Assembly (NCBI RefSeq): GCF_040954835.1 | Contig: NC_090711.1 | Span: 17,355,001 to 17,419,000, forward strand | DNA length: 64,000 nt | Reading direction: 5' to 3' | From: Lepisosteus oculatus | Taxonomy: Eukaryota; Chordata; Actinopteri; Semionotiformes; Lepisosteidae | Shown here: one piece after another, positions 37,463 through 50,800 of the stretch | How the letters are laid out: every line of letters starts with the position of its first letter | Position numbering within the stretch: position 1 is the stretch's first letter | Translations under genes and position numbers: made by a program | The notes under the pieces: generated by a model | Seen by the model: only the letters and a program-made list of their open reading frames with translations | What the model was told of the DNA's origin: nothing | Database searches by the model: none

Positions 37463-38480
37463 TATCAAGGTAGTCATGAACATCTCAATGCATTGGGCAA
37501 GAACGTTTACAGTATATAAGTACTGTATGAAGTTAGCTATTAATTTAGGAAAGGGGATGAAAACTTTTGCAATTACCTAGGCCCTTCTCTTTCTTTAATA
37601 AGAGTATGTTTGCCGAATTTACATATCACAAAATCTGCATTTACTCACAGTATTCCGAATCATTATGTCATCAGTTCGTCCCAGCAGTAAAGTGGAAGCT
37701 CTGGCTGTATCCCTTCAAGGCCAGGGGAACACTTTTTTGCAATAGACTGTAGAGCTGCTTTACACTCCTCCAGACAGATGCTTACGGCTTGTCAAAAATC
37801 TTGAATATTTTTCTCAGTCAAGTTGGCCATGAGGGGTGTGTAAAGTTTGATAAAAATAATGGAATTCAGAATTTATTTGGTGAGGATCAGACAGCAGAGC
37901 ACCATTTCTGGATTTAATTTAAAGATAATGCCCACCAGCTTTTTACTGCACAATTTGAGCACTCATAAAGGACTTGGTCTTACATAATATCTACAATATG
38001 CATATTACAATAGTAAAGCTGCTGGGTTTTACAAATTAAGAATTCAGCACATTGATTAAGTTCTGTTCACTTTTAACTAAATGAAGTTCTTTGATGGTAA
38101 AGTCTTAGAATTTAGACTGTTGGGTATGTTCTAATATTTTTATATTTCAGATCTGAAATTTTGTAAGCCTGTTCTTGTTTAAATGGGATGGAAATTTAGT
38201 TGGAAAATCCCTGAAAAACCCTCTTTTAGTGTATCCCCTAATTTACGGGGATACTTGACTGAGCCCTTATTGAATACAATAAATTCAAGAAATCATGTTT
38301 GAAATTCAAACTTAAATCTCTGTTATATCATAGAGACGTGTTAAAATACCATCTGGGGGCAGGAGATGAGGAATCAGTATGGACCTTCTGCCTGCACAAG
38401 AATGATCTGAAATTCTGTTTTGCATTATCTCACAGCCCTGCCTAAAATGCTTAAATGACGTACCATATCCCCTGTTTTTC
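37463..38480. other. Spacer present only in the left palindrome arm
   Basis: AT-rich, with no supported gene. Homology to the right arm resumes at about 38475. Everything from about 32190 to here is missing from the right arm. Confidence 0.5.
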
Positions 38481-40502
38481 ATTATGTCTAATCAACCTAT
38501 TTTATTTTCTTTATGGAAAAATAGAGGCATGCACACTTCAATGATATCATTGAACATATTACTCTGCTCACATTTGAGGACCTCAAATTGAAGTACACAT
38601 TTCAAGGTACCTCTTCCTTTTTGTATCTGCATTAGTGCTCTGCAATTCATGCTTACAGAGAACCTTGAGGGATACAGTTATCATTACATGAGTTGCAGGA
38701 TTTTTTTTAAATATTGATAAAAAGAAAAACATACAATAATTCCAAATAATACATTTTCTTTTCTTGAAGGCAAGATATCAGAAATTAGCTGTTCACTATA
38801 CGTGGGTTAGATTTCTGCAGATGACATTACATGGGACACAACATGGACAAAGTTGGCATACATTATGCCTCCAGAAATCCAAATCATCAGTTTATGGATT
38901 CAGTCTCATCCACAGATCTCATTTTATCTGACAAAAAAGGTATCTAATGAAATTGGAACCATTGGAACTATGCTGTGTTCTCGGGATGCTGTGGGCACTT
39001 TTATGCATATTTTTTAGGACTGTTGGGAGGTGAAATGTTTCTGTACTCAAGTTGCTTTACAAGGGCTACACAAGGCCCAGGGGGAAACAATTTTAGCTGG
39101 ACATTGCTGAAACAGCCAAGACACCTATATTACTTCATTGGCAAACACAAAATATTTGAACGATTAAAAAAAAATCTTTCTTTTGTGTCTCCCCTTATGT
39201 TTCATAACTTAAAGAGATGGAGAGGAGGGGATGAGGAAGGGGAAAGGAGAAGATAGGGGAGAGGGAGGGAGGAGTAGAGGGGAGAGGGAGGAACTTCACT
39301 GGGTTTTGTCTTCTTATTTTTTACGTACAATTCCTTTGCATTCACTTCACACCATATACAGATGCAGGCATTCAAAGTTCGTGGTACGAACCCACACTGG
39401 GGTAATGCAGTGCCCACACTTGGGTAAATTTTGCCTGAAGTTCAAAAATGATTTCGGCACACCTGTAGCTTTTTCACGAAACCTCCTAGAGTTATGAAAA
39501 CACTTGCTCTGTGTACAAAGTACATTGTGACAGTTTTCACAGCCTTCACTATGCCGTTTTTTTATTTCTATGAAGAAATCTATGAAGCTTGTCATGGAAA
39601 TATAACTATCAAGGAAGCCACAAGAGAGAGTTCTCACCTGAGTAAGGTCTTTATTTCAATATTGCAATATTGGGAGCCCTGCTGCCACTCTGCAAAGTGC
39701 ATCAGAGACTCAATTTGTTACAAGCAGTACAGGGTTTTTTTTAAGATGTTGCGCTGTAAGAGAAAGCTCAGCACTTTGTCCCTTCTAAAACTTCCCCTTT
39801 CCTTAAGACAAAACAGATTACATCATAAAAACGAAAGAAGAAGCACCACTAGATTTGTTTTCAAAGCTTATCAGTTACTTTCGGCTAATCTAATGATCCA
39901 GACAGCAAATATTGCTTTGATACATTGTCTTCTAATGTAACCTTAACAGTGCGTACTTTGTTGACACACTGTTTTCTAAAATTCTGCACGTAGCACAGCA
40001 GTTACATCCTTGAAATATATTTTCTAAAAGCACCAATATATTTTTTGCAAAGCTCTCTACATTTTAAGAATCAATTTACTTATTAGATTTCCATTTCAAG
40101 CTTTGTTTGATTTAATTTCTTTATGTCCTGTTTTCATTCAGGTAAGGGTCAACTATGTAAACAATACTGCTGACAGCAGGAAAATTCTTATACTTTACTC
40201 AGCAGCATCTTAAAAACAGCATCCATGGTGTACAAACCGATTTTTTTTACACAGAAAACTGACACAGCTTTGCGTTGTGAATCTGTTTTTCTAAGAAACA
40301 CATCAGTGGGGGAAGGTGGAGTGTCTTTCATTGGAAGACTCACCCTATTCTACTTTAAGAGAGAGAGAGATGCAAAAACCATGCAGCGCCAGGTGAATGC
40401 ACAACATTCAGGGCTGCACAACAGGAATGCACAACATTCACGTGGAGTTGCACCCTACACCCTGCGGTACCACTTATACATATAGTATGAACATGTTGTG
40501 AT

Positions 40503-40562
40503 ACAGATCACAGATCACAGACCTTTTTTATCTGTGATTTATTTTTTAATCTGTGATCTGTG
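40503..40562. repeat. Imperfect hairpin (CAGATCACAGAT... / ...ATCTGTGATCTG)
   Basis: CAGATCACAGATCACAGA is followed within 20 bases by its inverse, just left of the palindrome axis. Confidence 0.5.
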
Positions 40563-41251
40563 CTAAAAAAAACCGGTTGAACAACTCTCAAGCACCGGGG
40601 TGAAGTTAGCTTGAAGTTCGAAAACAATTTCGGCACACCTGTAGTGCTTTTACGAAACCTCCTAGGGTAACAAAAACACTTGCTTTGTGTATAAAGTACA
40701 TTGTGAATGTTTTCTCAGCCTTCACTTTGTCGTTTTTATGACTTTTTTTTGACCACGCACAAATATTATTTTGTCCATATCTTCTCAATGGAAACACAGA
40801 ACGCCTTCAAACCAAATGCATTTTAAAGACCGCCACTTGTGAAAATTTCCACAGACTCTACATCAAATTATCAGTGAGCTAATTTCAACGATGCGCAATT
40901 ATACACTAACTGGAACCGCTGTGTACACACGTTCACAACGCTAGAAATACTACTCAATACGGCTTCGTGCGAAAAACCTGTATATCACCATTGGAAGCAG
41001 AACAGCGCAGTCTCCAATTACCCAGACTGTAAGCACGGGAAAAAAGCTTTGTTTGATTTCTGAAACCCTTTCTTTACGTCCTGTTTTCATTCAGGTAAGG
41101 GTCAACTATATTTACAATAATGCTGACAGCAGGAAGATTCAAATATTCTTTACTCAGCAGCTTATTAAAAACAGCTCCCATGATGTTCAAACAGATTTTT
41201 TTTCACAGAAGACTGACACAGCTTTGCGTTCTGAATCTCTTTGTTCAGAAT

Positions 41252-41680
41252 CACAATGCTGCAAGTAAGTGTTTTACACAGTAAGCAGGTCCTCTGACCT
41301 TTCCAAGCCTTGCTTTGGCTTGTGAAACCTATTTTTTATTATTTTTTCAATATGGCACATTTAGACATGCAATACACTGGGATAGGTGGGTCTTCTTCAT
41401 GACTCAATAGCTTTTTAAGCACAACAGCTACAATGCTGCAACCAAGTGTTTTACACACCAGACAGTCCCCCTAACCTTATACAACCTTGCTTTGGGTTGT
41501 GCAACCTTTCTTTATTTTTTATAATTTTTTTAAAGATAACACTACAGGTAATACACTTGGATAGGAGGTCTTCTTATGACTCAATAGTTTTTAAGCACAA
41601 CAGCTACAGTGCTGCAACCAAGTGTTTTACACACCAGACAGCCCCTCTCACCTTTTACAACCTTGCTTTGGGTTTCAGAA
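41252..41680. repeat. Tandem repeat, period about 176 bp, about 2.4 copies
   Basis: The block GTGTTTTACACA plus 'ccttgctttgg' starts at 41269, 41446 and 41622, with 'gactcaatag' and 'cacaacagctaca' in each full unit. Confidence 0.75.
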
Positions 41681-42009
41681 ATCAAACAAAGAAATCAAAT
41701 CAAACAAAGCTTCATAGATTTCTTCATAGAAATAAAAAAAACGGCATAGTGAAGGCTGTGAAAACTGTCACAATGTACTTTGTACACAGAGCAAGTGTTT
41801 TCGTAACTCTAGGAGGTTTCGTGAAAAAGCTACAGGTGTGCCAAAAACATTTTCAAACTTCAGGCAAAATTTACCCCAGTGTGGGCACTGCATTACCCCA
41901 GTGTGGGTTCGTACCGCGAACTTTGAATGCCTGCATCTGTATATGGTGTGAAGTGAATGCAAAGGAATTGTATGTCAAAAATAAGAAGACAAAACCCAGT
42001 GAAGTTCCC

Positions 42010-42014
42010 ATCTG

Positions 42015-42064
<50 letters not shown>

Positions 42065-45005
42065 CAGGATAGGAGTAATATGAACACTTGCACTAGACCT
42101 GGTCAGGATTCTGGCTGCTGAATTTTGGACATACTGCAGTTTGTTTAGAGTAGATTTAGATACCCAGTGAGCAGAGCATTACAGTAGTCAATTCGAGAGA
42201 ATACAAATGTGTTGATTAGCTTTTCAGCCACAGTTAATGATAGCATAGGGCATAGTCTTGCGATATGTCTAGGGTGAAAAAAATATGTTTTGACAGTTTG
42301 CTGCACATGTGGGTCGAATGTTAAGCCAGAATCGAAAGTAACCCCAAGGTTTTTCAATTTTGATTGAAGCTCAAGTACAGAGCCATCTACAGATAGGGTT
42401 ACAGGACTGACTTTACGAAGTTGATGGGGGTACCAATAAGCATGACTTCAGTCTTGTCGCAGTTAAGATGAAGGAAGTTTTGAGTCATCCAAATTTTTAC
42501 ATCAGAGATGCAATTAGAGACAGCCACATCAGTGTCAGGTTTGGTATGCATGTATATTTGAGTATCATCAGCGTAAAAATGAAAGCTGAGGCCATGTGAT
42601 CTTAAAAGCTGACCAAGTGGGAACATGTAAATGCTGAAGAGCAAGGGGCCCAGTATTGAGCCCTGAGGGACACCAGACTTATCAAGACCAATTTCAGACC
42701 TGTACCCATTGAAAGAGACAAAGTGACAGCGATCAGTGAAGTAAGATTTGAACCATTTGAGGGCAGTGTCAGAAACTCCAAACACAGTCTCAAGACGAGA
42801 AATGTAAGATGTTATGGTCAACATTGTCAAAAGCAGCACTGAAATCAAGAAGGATGAGTATATAAAAAGAACCAGAATCAGAAGCTATTAGAAGATCGTT
42901 GGTGACTTTGACTAGGGCAGTTTCTGTGCCGTGAAGTTGACGGAAGCCAGATTGGAGGGGTTCGAAAAGGTTGTTTGTCATGAGGTAAGGTTGTCATGAG
43001 AGAAGATGGATGAGGAGGGAGGAGGTAAGGAAATGAGATGTGTAGTGGAGAGAATGTGATGCCGGATGTTATCAATCTTAGAACTAAAGAAATCTAAGAA
43101 TGTGTTGCAGAGTTGTGATGAGGCAGGCAGTGTGGTGGGGCAGTTTGGCTTGAGCAGTCTGTTGATGGTGGAGAAAAGATGTCTGGGGTTGTTTTGGTGA
43201 TTTTCAATGATGTGAGAGAAGTAGGTGGATCTAGCAGACTCTATAGTAACCTTATATTCAGATAAGTAATTTCTCCAATCCTGATAATGTACATTTAGGC
43301 TGGAAAGATGCCACCTATGCTCAAGTTTGCAAGAGGCTACCTTCATTGATTGCAGATGGTCATTGTACCAGGGGGCAGGGCGAGAGAAAGAGATGGTTTG
43401 AGTTTTTAAAGGAGCAAAGCTATCGAGGGTAGACAAAAGAGCAATGTCAAGTAACTGTATTTTGTCCTCTAGAGCAGTGGTTCTCAAACTTTGTGGACCA
43501 AGTACCACCCCTAATCCAACCAAAGTATCCAAGTACCACCTACAAGTCATCATCTCATAGGAACCCCAGAAATGATCAATGACCAACATGAGCGCATGTG
43601 CACACACACTCACACATACATATAATAAATATTATAATAATAAACTTTGTTTGATATATTAAAATGTGGCTTCTCAAAGTGTTTTACAGAAAAAAAAACA
43701 ACACATAAAAATAAAAAAGCACCATTTCAGTGAGAGGGGTGAGCCTGTTTAGTCGAGCAAAGCAGATGTGAATTAATTTTTCGAGCCTTGATACAATTCA
43801 CAACAGTCAAACAGATTTTAAATCGTCAGGCATTTTCTTGACGGCAAAGGTCTCGCGGTGGATGTTGCAATGAAACCATTAATTTCTGGAGCAACCTCTC
43901 TAATTCGTGCAACTACACCGCTGTGTCGGCTTGTCATTGCTCTAGCACCGTCTGTACAAACTCCGACACATTTTATCCAGTCGACGCCATTCTCTTCGAT
44001 AAATTCATTCAGAAGCTGAAATACGTGCTCTCCTGTAGTTCCTGTTGGTAGCGGCTTACAGAACAGAAAGTCCTCACGGGACGTACCCTCAAACTCGTAT
44101 CTAACATAAACGAGCAAATTGGCCAAATCGACTACAGACTCATCTAATTGCAGTGAAAAACATCTGCTCATCTTAACGCGCTCTGTCAGCGTACTTTTGA
44201 TATAATCCTTAATTTCAATAATTCTATGAATGACTGTGTCTTTCGGGGGGGGCAGCAGGTCGAGCTGTTCAGCAGCTTTTTCTCCACACATAATAGTGTG
44301 GGGCTTACCTGATTTAGCAATCCGCAAGCTTGCATTTTTCCACGTTTCCGTTTTTATTTCAGTGTTTATTTTAAGTATTTATTTCATGCGCATGGGAGAG
44401 AAACACAGAGACGCTCGGTGTATTTTTCTCAAATTAACTTAGAACAGTTCTTAAATATTTTTCTGTTATTTTTCACGCTTTCCTGTGCTCACAAGATTAC
44501 CAGCGTTCGTAGCACGCATTTCTATGCATTCCTGTGTTTACAACGTTGGCATTGTTCCAAAATCACGCACATTCTCATTTCTCCCTGTTTGCTGGAGATA
44601 CAGTAGCTTTTTTAAAATACAATTGGTCACTTGCGTCTGTAGCACGCATTCCTATAGAGTGGTATAGAATGACAGAGTATCTCTTGTGTCCACTGAAGTA
44701 TTAGCGCGCAATGTATCGCAGTACATAGGTTGCGTATTCGACACGTATAAAAATACAAAATATAAAAACCCGTCCCGATTTTTTCAGCGCACACAACACA
44801 GTTCCAGGGTCATTTGGCATACCACCTGGCAGCAAGCCACGTACCACTGCCGGTACGCGTACCACAGTTTGAGAACTACTGCTCTAGAGGGTCAGAGGAA
44901 GAGAAACAAGATAAGGAGGACAGAACAGAATTTGCAAACCTTGGTTGATCAATTGATCTCCAGTTGAGGAAATTTACAGAGCGTGGGGGGGAGGTGTGGT
45001 GTGGA
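42010..45005 (-). mobile_element. L2-clade LINE, truncated and frameshifted, split by a hAT element
   Basis: Minus-strand pieces encode an L2-type polymerase in several frames: a pre-RT linker (43613-42978), RT fingers and palm with [15 protein letters not shown] (42981-42790), SGVPQGSILGPLLFSIYM and the FYADDTQIYMH box (42848-42399), and the region after the palm (KNLGVTFDSGLTFD, 42357-42145). An (ATT)n tail is at 42017-42062. Frame changes show it is dead. A ~65-bp direct repeat flanks it (41940-42008 and 45005-45070). It is absent from the left palindrome arm, so it inserted after the duplication. Confidence 0.82.
43475..44881 (-). mobile_element. hAT DNA transposon (ZBED5/Charlie-like), decayed, with perfect TSD
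   Basis: 1,407 bp with hAT termini CAGTGGTTCTCAAACT and its inverse AGTTTGAGAACTACTG, flanked by perfect 8-bp duplications CTCTAGAG at 43467-43474 and 44882-44889. The minus-strand frame 44327-43818 encodes part of a ZBED5-type transposase (SLQLDES, FCKPLPTGTTGEHVF, CVGVCTDGARAMT). It shifts frame near 43870, where the Cys-x2-His-Arg block continues in another frame. The N-terminal BED finger and C-terminal dimerisation region are missing. It is inserted inside the L2 LINE. Confidence 0.88.
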
Positions 45006-46448
45006 ATATGGTGTGAAGTGAATGCAAAAGAATCGTACATCAAAAATAAGAAGACAAAACCCAGTTAAGTCCCTCCCTCTCCCCTATCTTCTACTTTCCC
45101 CTTCCTCATCCCCTCCTCTCCATCTCTTTAAGTTATGAAACATAAGGGGAGACACAAAAGAAAGATTTTTTTTTTAAATCATTCAAATATTTTGTGCTTG
45201 CCGATGAAGTAATATAGGTGTCTTGGCTGTTTCAGCAATGTCCTGCTAAAATTGTTTCCCCCTGGGCCTTGTGTAGCCCTTGTGAAGCAACTTGAGTACA
45301 GAAACATTTCACCTCCCAACAGTCCTAAAAAATATGCATAAAAGTGCCCACAGCATCCCGAGAACACAGCATAGTTCCAATGGTGTCAATTTCATTAGAT
45401 ATCTTTTTTGTCAGATAAAATGAGATCTGTGGATGAGACTGAATGCATAAACTGATGATTTGGATTGCTGGAGACATAATGTATGTCAACTTTTCCCATG
45501 TTGTGTCCCATGTAATGTCATCTGCAGAAATCTAGCCCATGTATAGTGAACAGCTAATTTCTGATATCTTGCCTTCAAGAAAAGAAAATTTATTATTTAG
45601 AATTACTGTATTTTTCTTTTTACCAATATTTTTTAAAAATTCCTGCAACTCGTGCAATGATAACTGTATCCCTCAAGGTTCTCTGTAAGCATGAATTGCA
45701 GAACACTAATGCAGATACAAAAAGGAAGAGGTACCTTGAAATGTGTACTTTAATTTAAGGTCCTCAAATGTAAGCAGAGTAATATGTTCAATGATATCAT
45801 TGAAGTGTGCATGCCTCTATTTTTCCATAAAGAAAATGAAATAGGTTGATTAGACATAGCTACGATAAGACAGGAGATTAAACATACTGTATATCCAATA
45901 TGCAGTGCTTTAAGTCTGTAGTTGCATGTGACTGGGCCTGGTGTTTGTGGAGCTGGAATAATCCATAGAGGGGTCCATAACCATGTTGAAATCAGAGCCG
46001 AGCACTATTTTAAAATGAGACAAATGTAACACAAGTCTTAAAAAACAAACTTTATAAATTGTCCTTATAATCATACAAACCCTTTGAAAAATGTATCAAG
46101 AAGGTCCAGGGAGACAAGATATTGACAGTCATCTCTATACAGTATATAAACATGTCTGATGCTCATATCATATGCATACACCATTGGAACCTACAATAAC
46201 AAGATGGTTCTATTGAAGACGTTATCCTTAGAGATGCCTTGCAAAGCTAGCTGCAAGTCTGCATCTTTGTTTTAAATTGAACTGCTGGAAAGATAAAGCG
46301 CACAGCATGGGCTAACTGCTGACAGGCAAGGTCACCTCTGGATTATTGGAAAACACGACAGATGGAGTTCAAAGACAACGCTTACAGTGCTCTTTTATAC
46401 AGTGAAACAAGATACACTCCCACATAACTCTCTACTTGCATTGTGGTG

Positions 46449-46790
46449 TAAGAGGACACCGGGAAGGGCCACCCAGGATAACCAGCTGACCCACTATTGG
46501 AAAAGGCCTATGCAGCGAAACAAGGAGACACAGCTGAACTACATCAGGAAACGAGATATAAATGCCCCAGAAGCGGTGAGCCGGGGCGGAAGCCGATAAG
46601 GTGAATGCGTTTTGGAGGAAGTAGAGGTTTAGGATTGTGCTGGAAGGAAATAAAGAATAACGGACTACGGGATACAGTTTATGACTAAGATTTATGGATT
46701 ACGACTTGGATACGGTGCGGATTGGTGTGGACATCCGGAAATTTGGATCATTTAAGGATACTGGCAACGGATATCCTTATCCAGTATCCT
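46449..46790. other. Right-arm-specific segment replacing left-arm 31004-31637
   Basis: Flanks align to the left arm, but this 342 bp does not match the 634 bp at the same place there. It starts TGTAAGAGG and contains AATAAAG at about 46650; it might be a solo LTR. There are no genes in it. Confidence 0.4.
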
Positions 46791-47868
46791 GGGAAAGCTA
46801 AGGTTGCTGTTGAAAGAAGTGTTAGTAGGACCAGAAGGGGTCTGTTTGCATCCTAATGCCCTAGTATAGTGATGGGCACACTATACTGTAAAAAAGGGCT
46901 GTCCTTTGGTCCTTTGGAATGTCCTGTTGTGGGTGTCCCAGGGTATTCTCCAAGATAAAACTTGATAGACTAAAGTGTAAGGAAAGGTAATGCATTTGTG
47001 ATGATAAAATTGCTGGGGAAATGCATTGTTAGAAAGGCATTGTTTTACTTCTGGGTACAACAGTTAGGCTGTTTTAGTTTTGTCATCACGTGTTAGGAGT
47101 GTAAAGCAAACCAGGCGTATAGCTAGCTCTCTTTCTGGAGCTTACAATAAACCTGTGGATCAAAGGTCTCTCTAAAGAACTGGGGTAAGGCGGTAATCAA
47201 ATTACCTACTGTACCCGTAAACAAGCCTTTTCAGAACACTTCTCAGATCACACATACATTTCTGTATTACAGTACCTTTTTTTCCATGACCAGTCACTCT
47301 TCCAAACAAGACTGTATTGAAAATAAAACCTATAACCCATAATCAGGTCTCAAAAAAAGAGCTGTGTTTGCTGCATCCTTTTTTTGTTGCGATTCTCAGC
47401 CTCAAGTAATAAGAGCTGTCTCATAATGCAGGGGTTGAGCTAATTAGACGACCCCCCTCTGAGTGATTTCTGGCCAGTGTTGTTGTCCCACATGTCATGT
47501 CAAGAAATGTCACAAATCAAAAGAGGCCAATCAGCCCAAGCTGATGTTTTCAAGTACATATTTGATCTAAGGATCGTATTCAACCATTTCTTGAAATGGT
47601 ATCAGTTTCATCAACATCACTAGGCAGCCTGTTCCAGACCCCCACAGCCCTTATGTGTAAAAAAGTGTTTCCTACTCTCAGTTTTAAATGCATTTCCCAG
47701 TAATGTCAGTTTGTGTTCTCTGTTAGGGTTTCACTGTTGACTCTGAGGAAGTCCACTGGAGTGACTTTATCAATGCCTTCAAAGATTTGAAATACTTTAA
47801 TTAAATTGACCTTTTGAGATGCTCAAGAACTTAGTATATAACCTGCTTTAACTGCAAAGTTTTTTTTT

Positions 47869-50800
47869 CTAATGAGAGACAGCACAGATTTTCAGCTCCT
47901 TAGGGTAAAGTGTGGATCCCATCTTAAATTCCAGGCTGGGCTCCACGCCAGGGGAGGTGGGGAAATTGTGAACCTCTGAAGAAAAGAAGTGAAGAATAGG
48001 AACAACTCCATCCGAGCCAGTTGCTCCCCCAGACACACCCTCTTTCCTAGAGGAACAGAAGGTAGTTTAGGACTTGAAAGGATTTTTCATTTTACATTTT
48101 ACAGCATGGAAAATGTATCTGCTTAAAATATCTAGATGTATTATTCTTATAATAAAATGTCTAGCGTATACTGTATTAGGTTACACTAATGTTTACCTGC
48201 AGAAAATGGCATAAATGCATCCCTTCTGACAAACTTCCCATTTTCCTCTAGAAAGTGTTCAGGATTAAAATGGTGTGGTGTTTCCCACACATTCTTGTCA
48301 AAAAGCACAGAAGTTAAATTTCCAAAGATCTGTGTACCCTAAAAAAATAAATTACAACTTTAAATATTTATCAACTTTAACAATAGTACTCAAAACACTC
48401 TTAACAATAACATACAGCACAGAAAAGGAAATGATATCTGATACAAATGTCCAGAAAGGAAAGGAATCTTGCTAATGAAATTTAAATTCCATGTCAGTAT
48501 CTGATATCATTACAAGCAAAACCATTATGTAATCTCTTTTTATAAGTAAAGAAAGTTCAAGATTCATCTAGAGTGATTTATTTCTTGTGACTTTATTTTA
48601 ACTACTTAAAAAATCATTTCCCTATTCAATGTATTGACCTATTTTTTAGTTGAACTTTAGTACAACAGTTTCATTGTATGATTTAAGACCTACTTAGAAT
48701 AAGCAGCATGCATTCTGTTAAAATACTGTACATGTATTTTAACATTAAAGTTTATTTCACTTGGAATAACAACATCCAAGAGTTAAGTGTAGTGAATTTA
48801 TATAGTGTTTTAGTCACAGTAAAGTTTGCTCAGCCTGCTTGGCTGAAGGCCAGCCTCTGAGCATAGGGCAACAAGGCTACGACCCTTATGTGGAGTTAGA
48901 AGTGGTCAAGGGGCAGCTGCAAAGGTAGAAATGGGAAGGAGGAGGCATACAAAAGACATTTGCGAGGGAATTATGAGGATTTATTGTTTTTATGTTAGGA
49001 AATGATGTCAGGAATGATTACAAAGTTGGCTGAGGTTGATTGAAACTAGCTGCTGTCATTCCTCCCAAACTTTCATTATATACTCCATTAGTCTTACCTT
49101 TGGAAGAACGTAACCTCGTACAGTGATATCATTTGTTGCCATCCTGGGCAGGTTCAGAGGAACAATATTGCCCATCCTCTGGACTTCAGGGATCACAGCA
49201 TCAGTGTAGGGCATGTTAGCACGGTCTGCCATAGAGGGCTGCCGTCCCTGTCCAATGACTCTGTCTATCTCATCCTGGACCTTCTCTGTAAAAATCAACA
49301 GAGTAAGTAAAGAGGAAATCTTTCAATAGATTTATCTATTAAGCATAACATGAGCCCAAGTGAGAGATCTTCATTAGACTTAATGTACTGTATATACTAT
49401 GAATTTATATAGCCAACTGAGAGGGTGGTGGAATGAGACAAGTTCAGATTCTTGTCTCAACTATACTTGCCATCAGATAGAGATAGAGGGCAGATCCCCT
49501 GTTATGCAAGTAACGCCAGAGGGAGAGAGAGAATGGTTGACATTTTGCTGTGTTTTGACACTTGGGTTTTGTCCCAGAACAGACTTGGTTTTGTTGCTGG
49601 TACACAGTTTAATTATACAGTTGTACAAATCTGTACAAAGAGAGCTAGGCTTTTGTTTTGTTTGATTTTTGTGGTGTCGGTTTATTTCTCCTCACACTGT
49701 AACCTAAAGAGCTTTAACTCTGTATCACATCTGTTTGGTGTATCTGTTGTACCTTGAACAGCCCAAAAATGTTTCTGACATTCTACTCCATGTGTGATAA
49801 AATATGCTTTCCTGAAAGAAGAGCCTGCACTGAATCAACCTTGCACTGAAGACTCGGGGGCCAAGATATGAAAATGTCAATTTTCAATATGTAATTTAGA
49901 CAAAAAGATCATTGCACTTGACTTACTCTGTATCTCTGGGTATTTGGTCATGAAGAGGAGAGCCCAGCATAGTGTGGTTGCTGTGGTTTCTGTCCCAGCC
50001 ACAAACAGATCGAGAACACAGAAACATAGGTTTTCCTCATCATATTTTGCGTCAACATCATCTTTACTCTGAAAGTGGAAAAACAAATCCTGTTTGCTAA
50101 AATATCTTACATTTCAAAGTACTCAAAAACGAAACATTTGGACATTCCTCAGTTTTAGGAAATATTTTTGTGGACATCCTGGGAACATTCAGAAGAATAT
50201 TCTATACTGTATATCCCTTGGAATTTATTGCATTTAAGTTGTGGAATATATTGTGGAAAATATTCTAATAGGAAGTGTATGGATATATCAAGATATATTG
50301 CTATAAAAGGTAAACTGATTGATAAAAACCTAGGAAGCATTATTTACCTTCCATTAAATGGGGAAAATACAAGGACGATTCTTTAATAAGACCTTAAGGA
50401 TGACTAAGCTAAGCTTTAAGAAAAACATGATTAAACCAACACTGATACTTGCAAATAATAAAAATTGAGATTCATGAATTATGTGGACATAAGCCAGGAA
50501 CTGCAGTAACTAAAACAAGTTATTCAATTTCTAAGTTCTGCAGTCTTATTCCTATTTTTTTCCAGTAACATAGGTTAAAAAGTTGGGCCCTAGAAATGCC
50601 AGAAGAATAATAAAAAACAGCATTATCAGACATAAATGAGGAATCTGAGAAAATGGCCACATTATAAGAATAGCAGCAAAGAGACATTACTTAATAATAA
50701 TAATAAACTTTATTTTATATAGCACCTTTAAAGGTGGCTTCTCAAAGCGCTTAAAAGCTTACTTAAAAGCAAATAAGGATATCTATCTTAGCTTGGTAAG

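Larger units (their letters stand above)
39359..41939. mobile_element. Foldback-like transposon at the palindrome axis (CAGATGCAGGCATTCAAAG ends)
   Basis: 2,581 bp with about 240-bp terminal inverted repeats (39359-39598 against 41702-41939) and TATA on both sides. The termini differ by one base from the other family (GCAGGC for GCAGCC). Inside are a third, direct copy of the arm sequence (40590-40745), a ~170-bp direct duplication (40110-40290 and 41045-41245) and a 176-bp tandem repeat. The flanks are inverted copies of each other for many kilobases, unlike a normal insertion site. Confidence 0.75.

Noticed and set aside
41252-41680. CRISPR-like array
   Set aside because: The units are 176-bp full-length tandem repeats with no spacer/repeat alternation, in a vertebrate genome.
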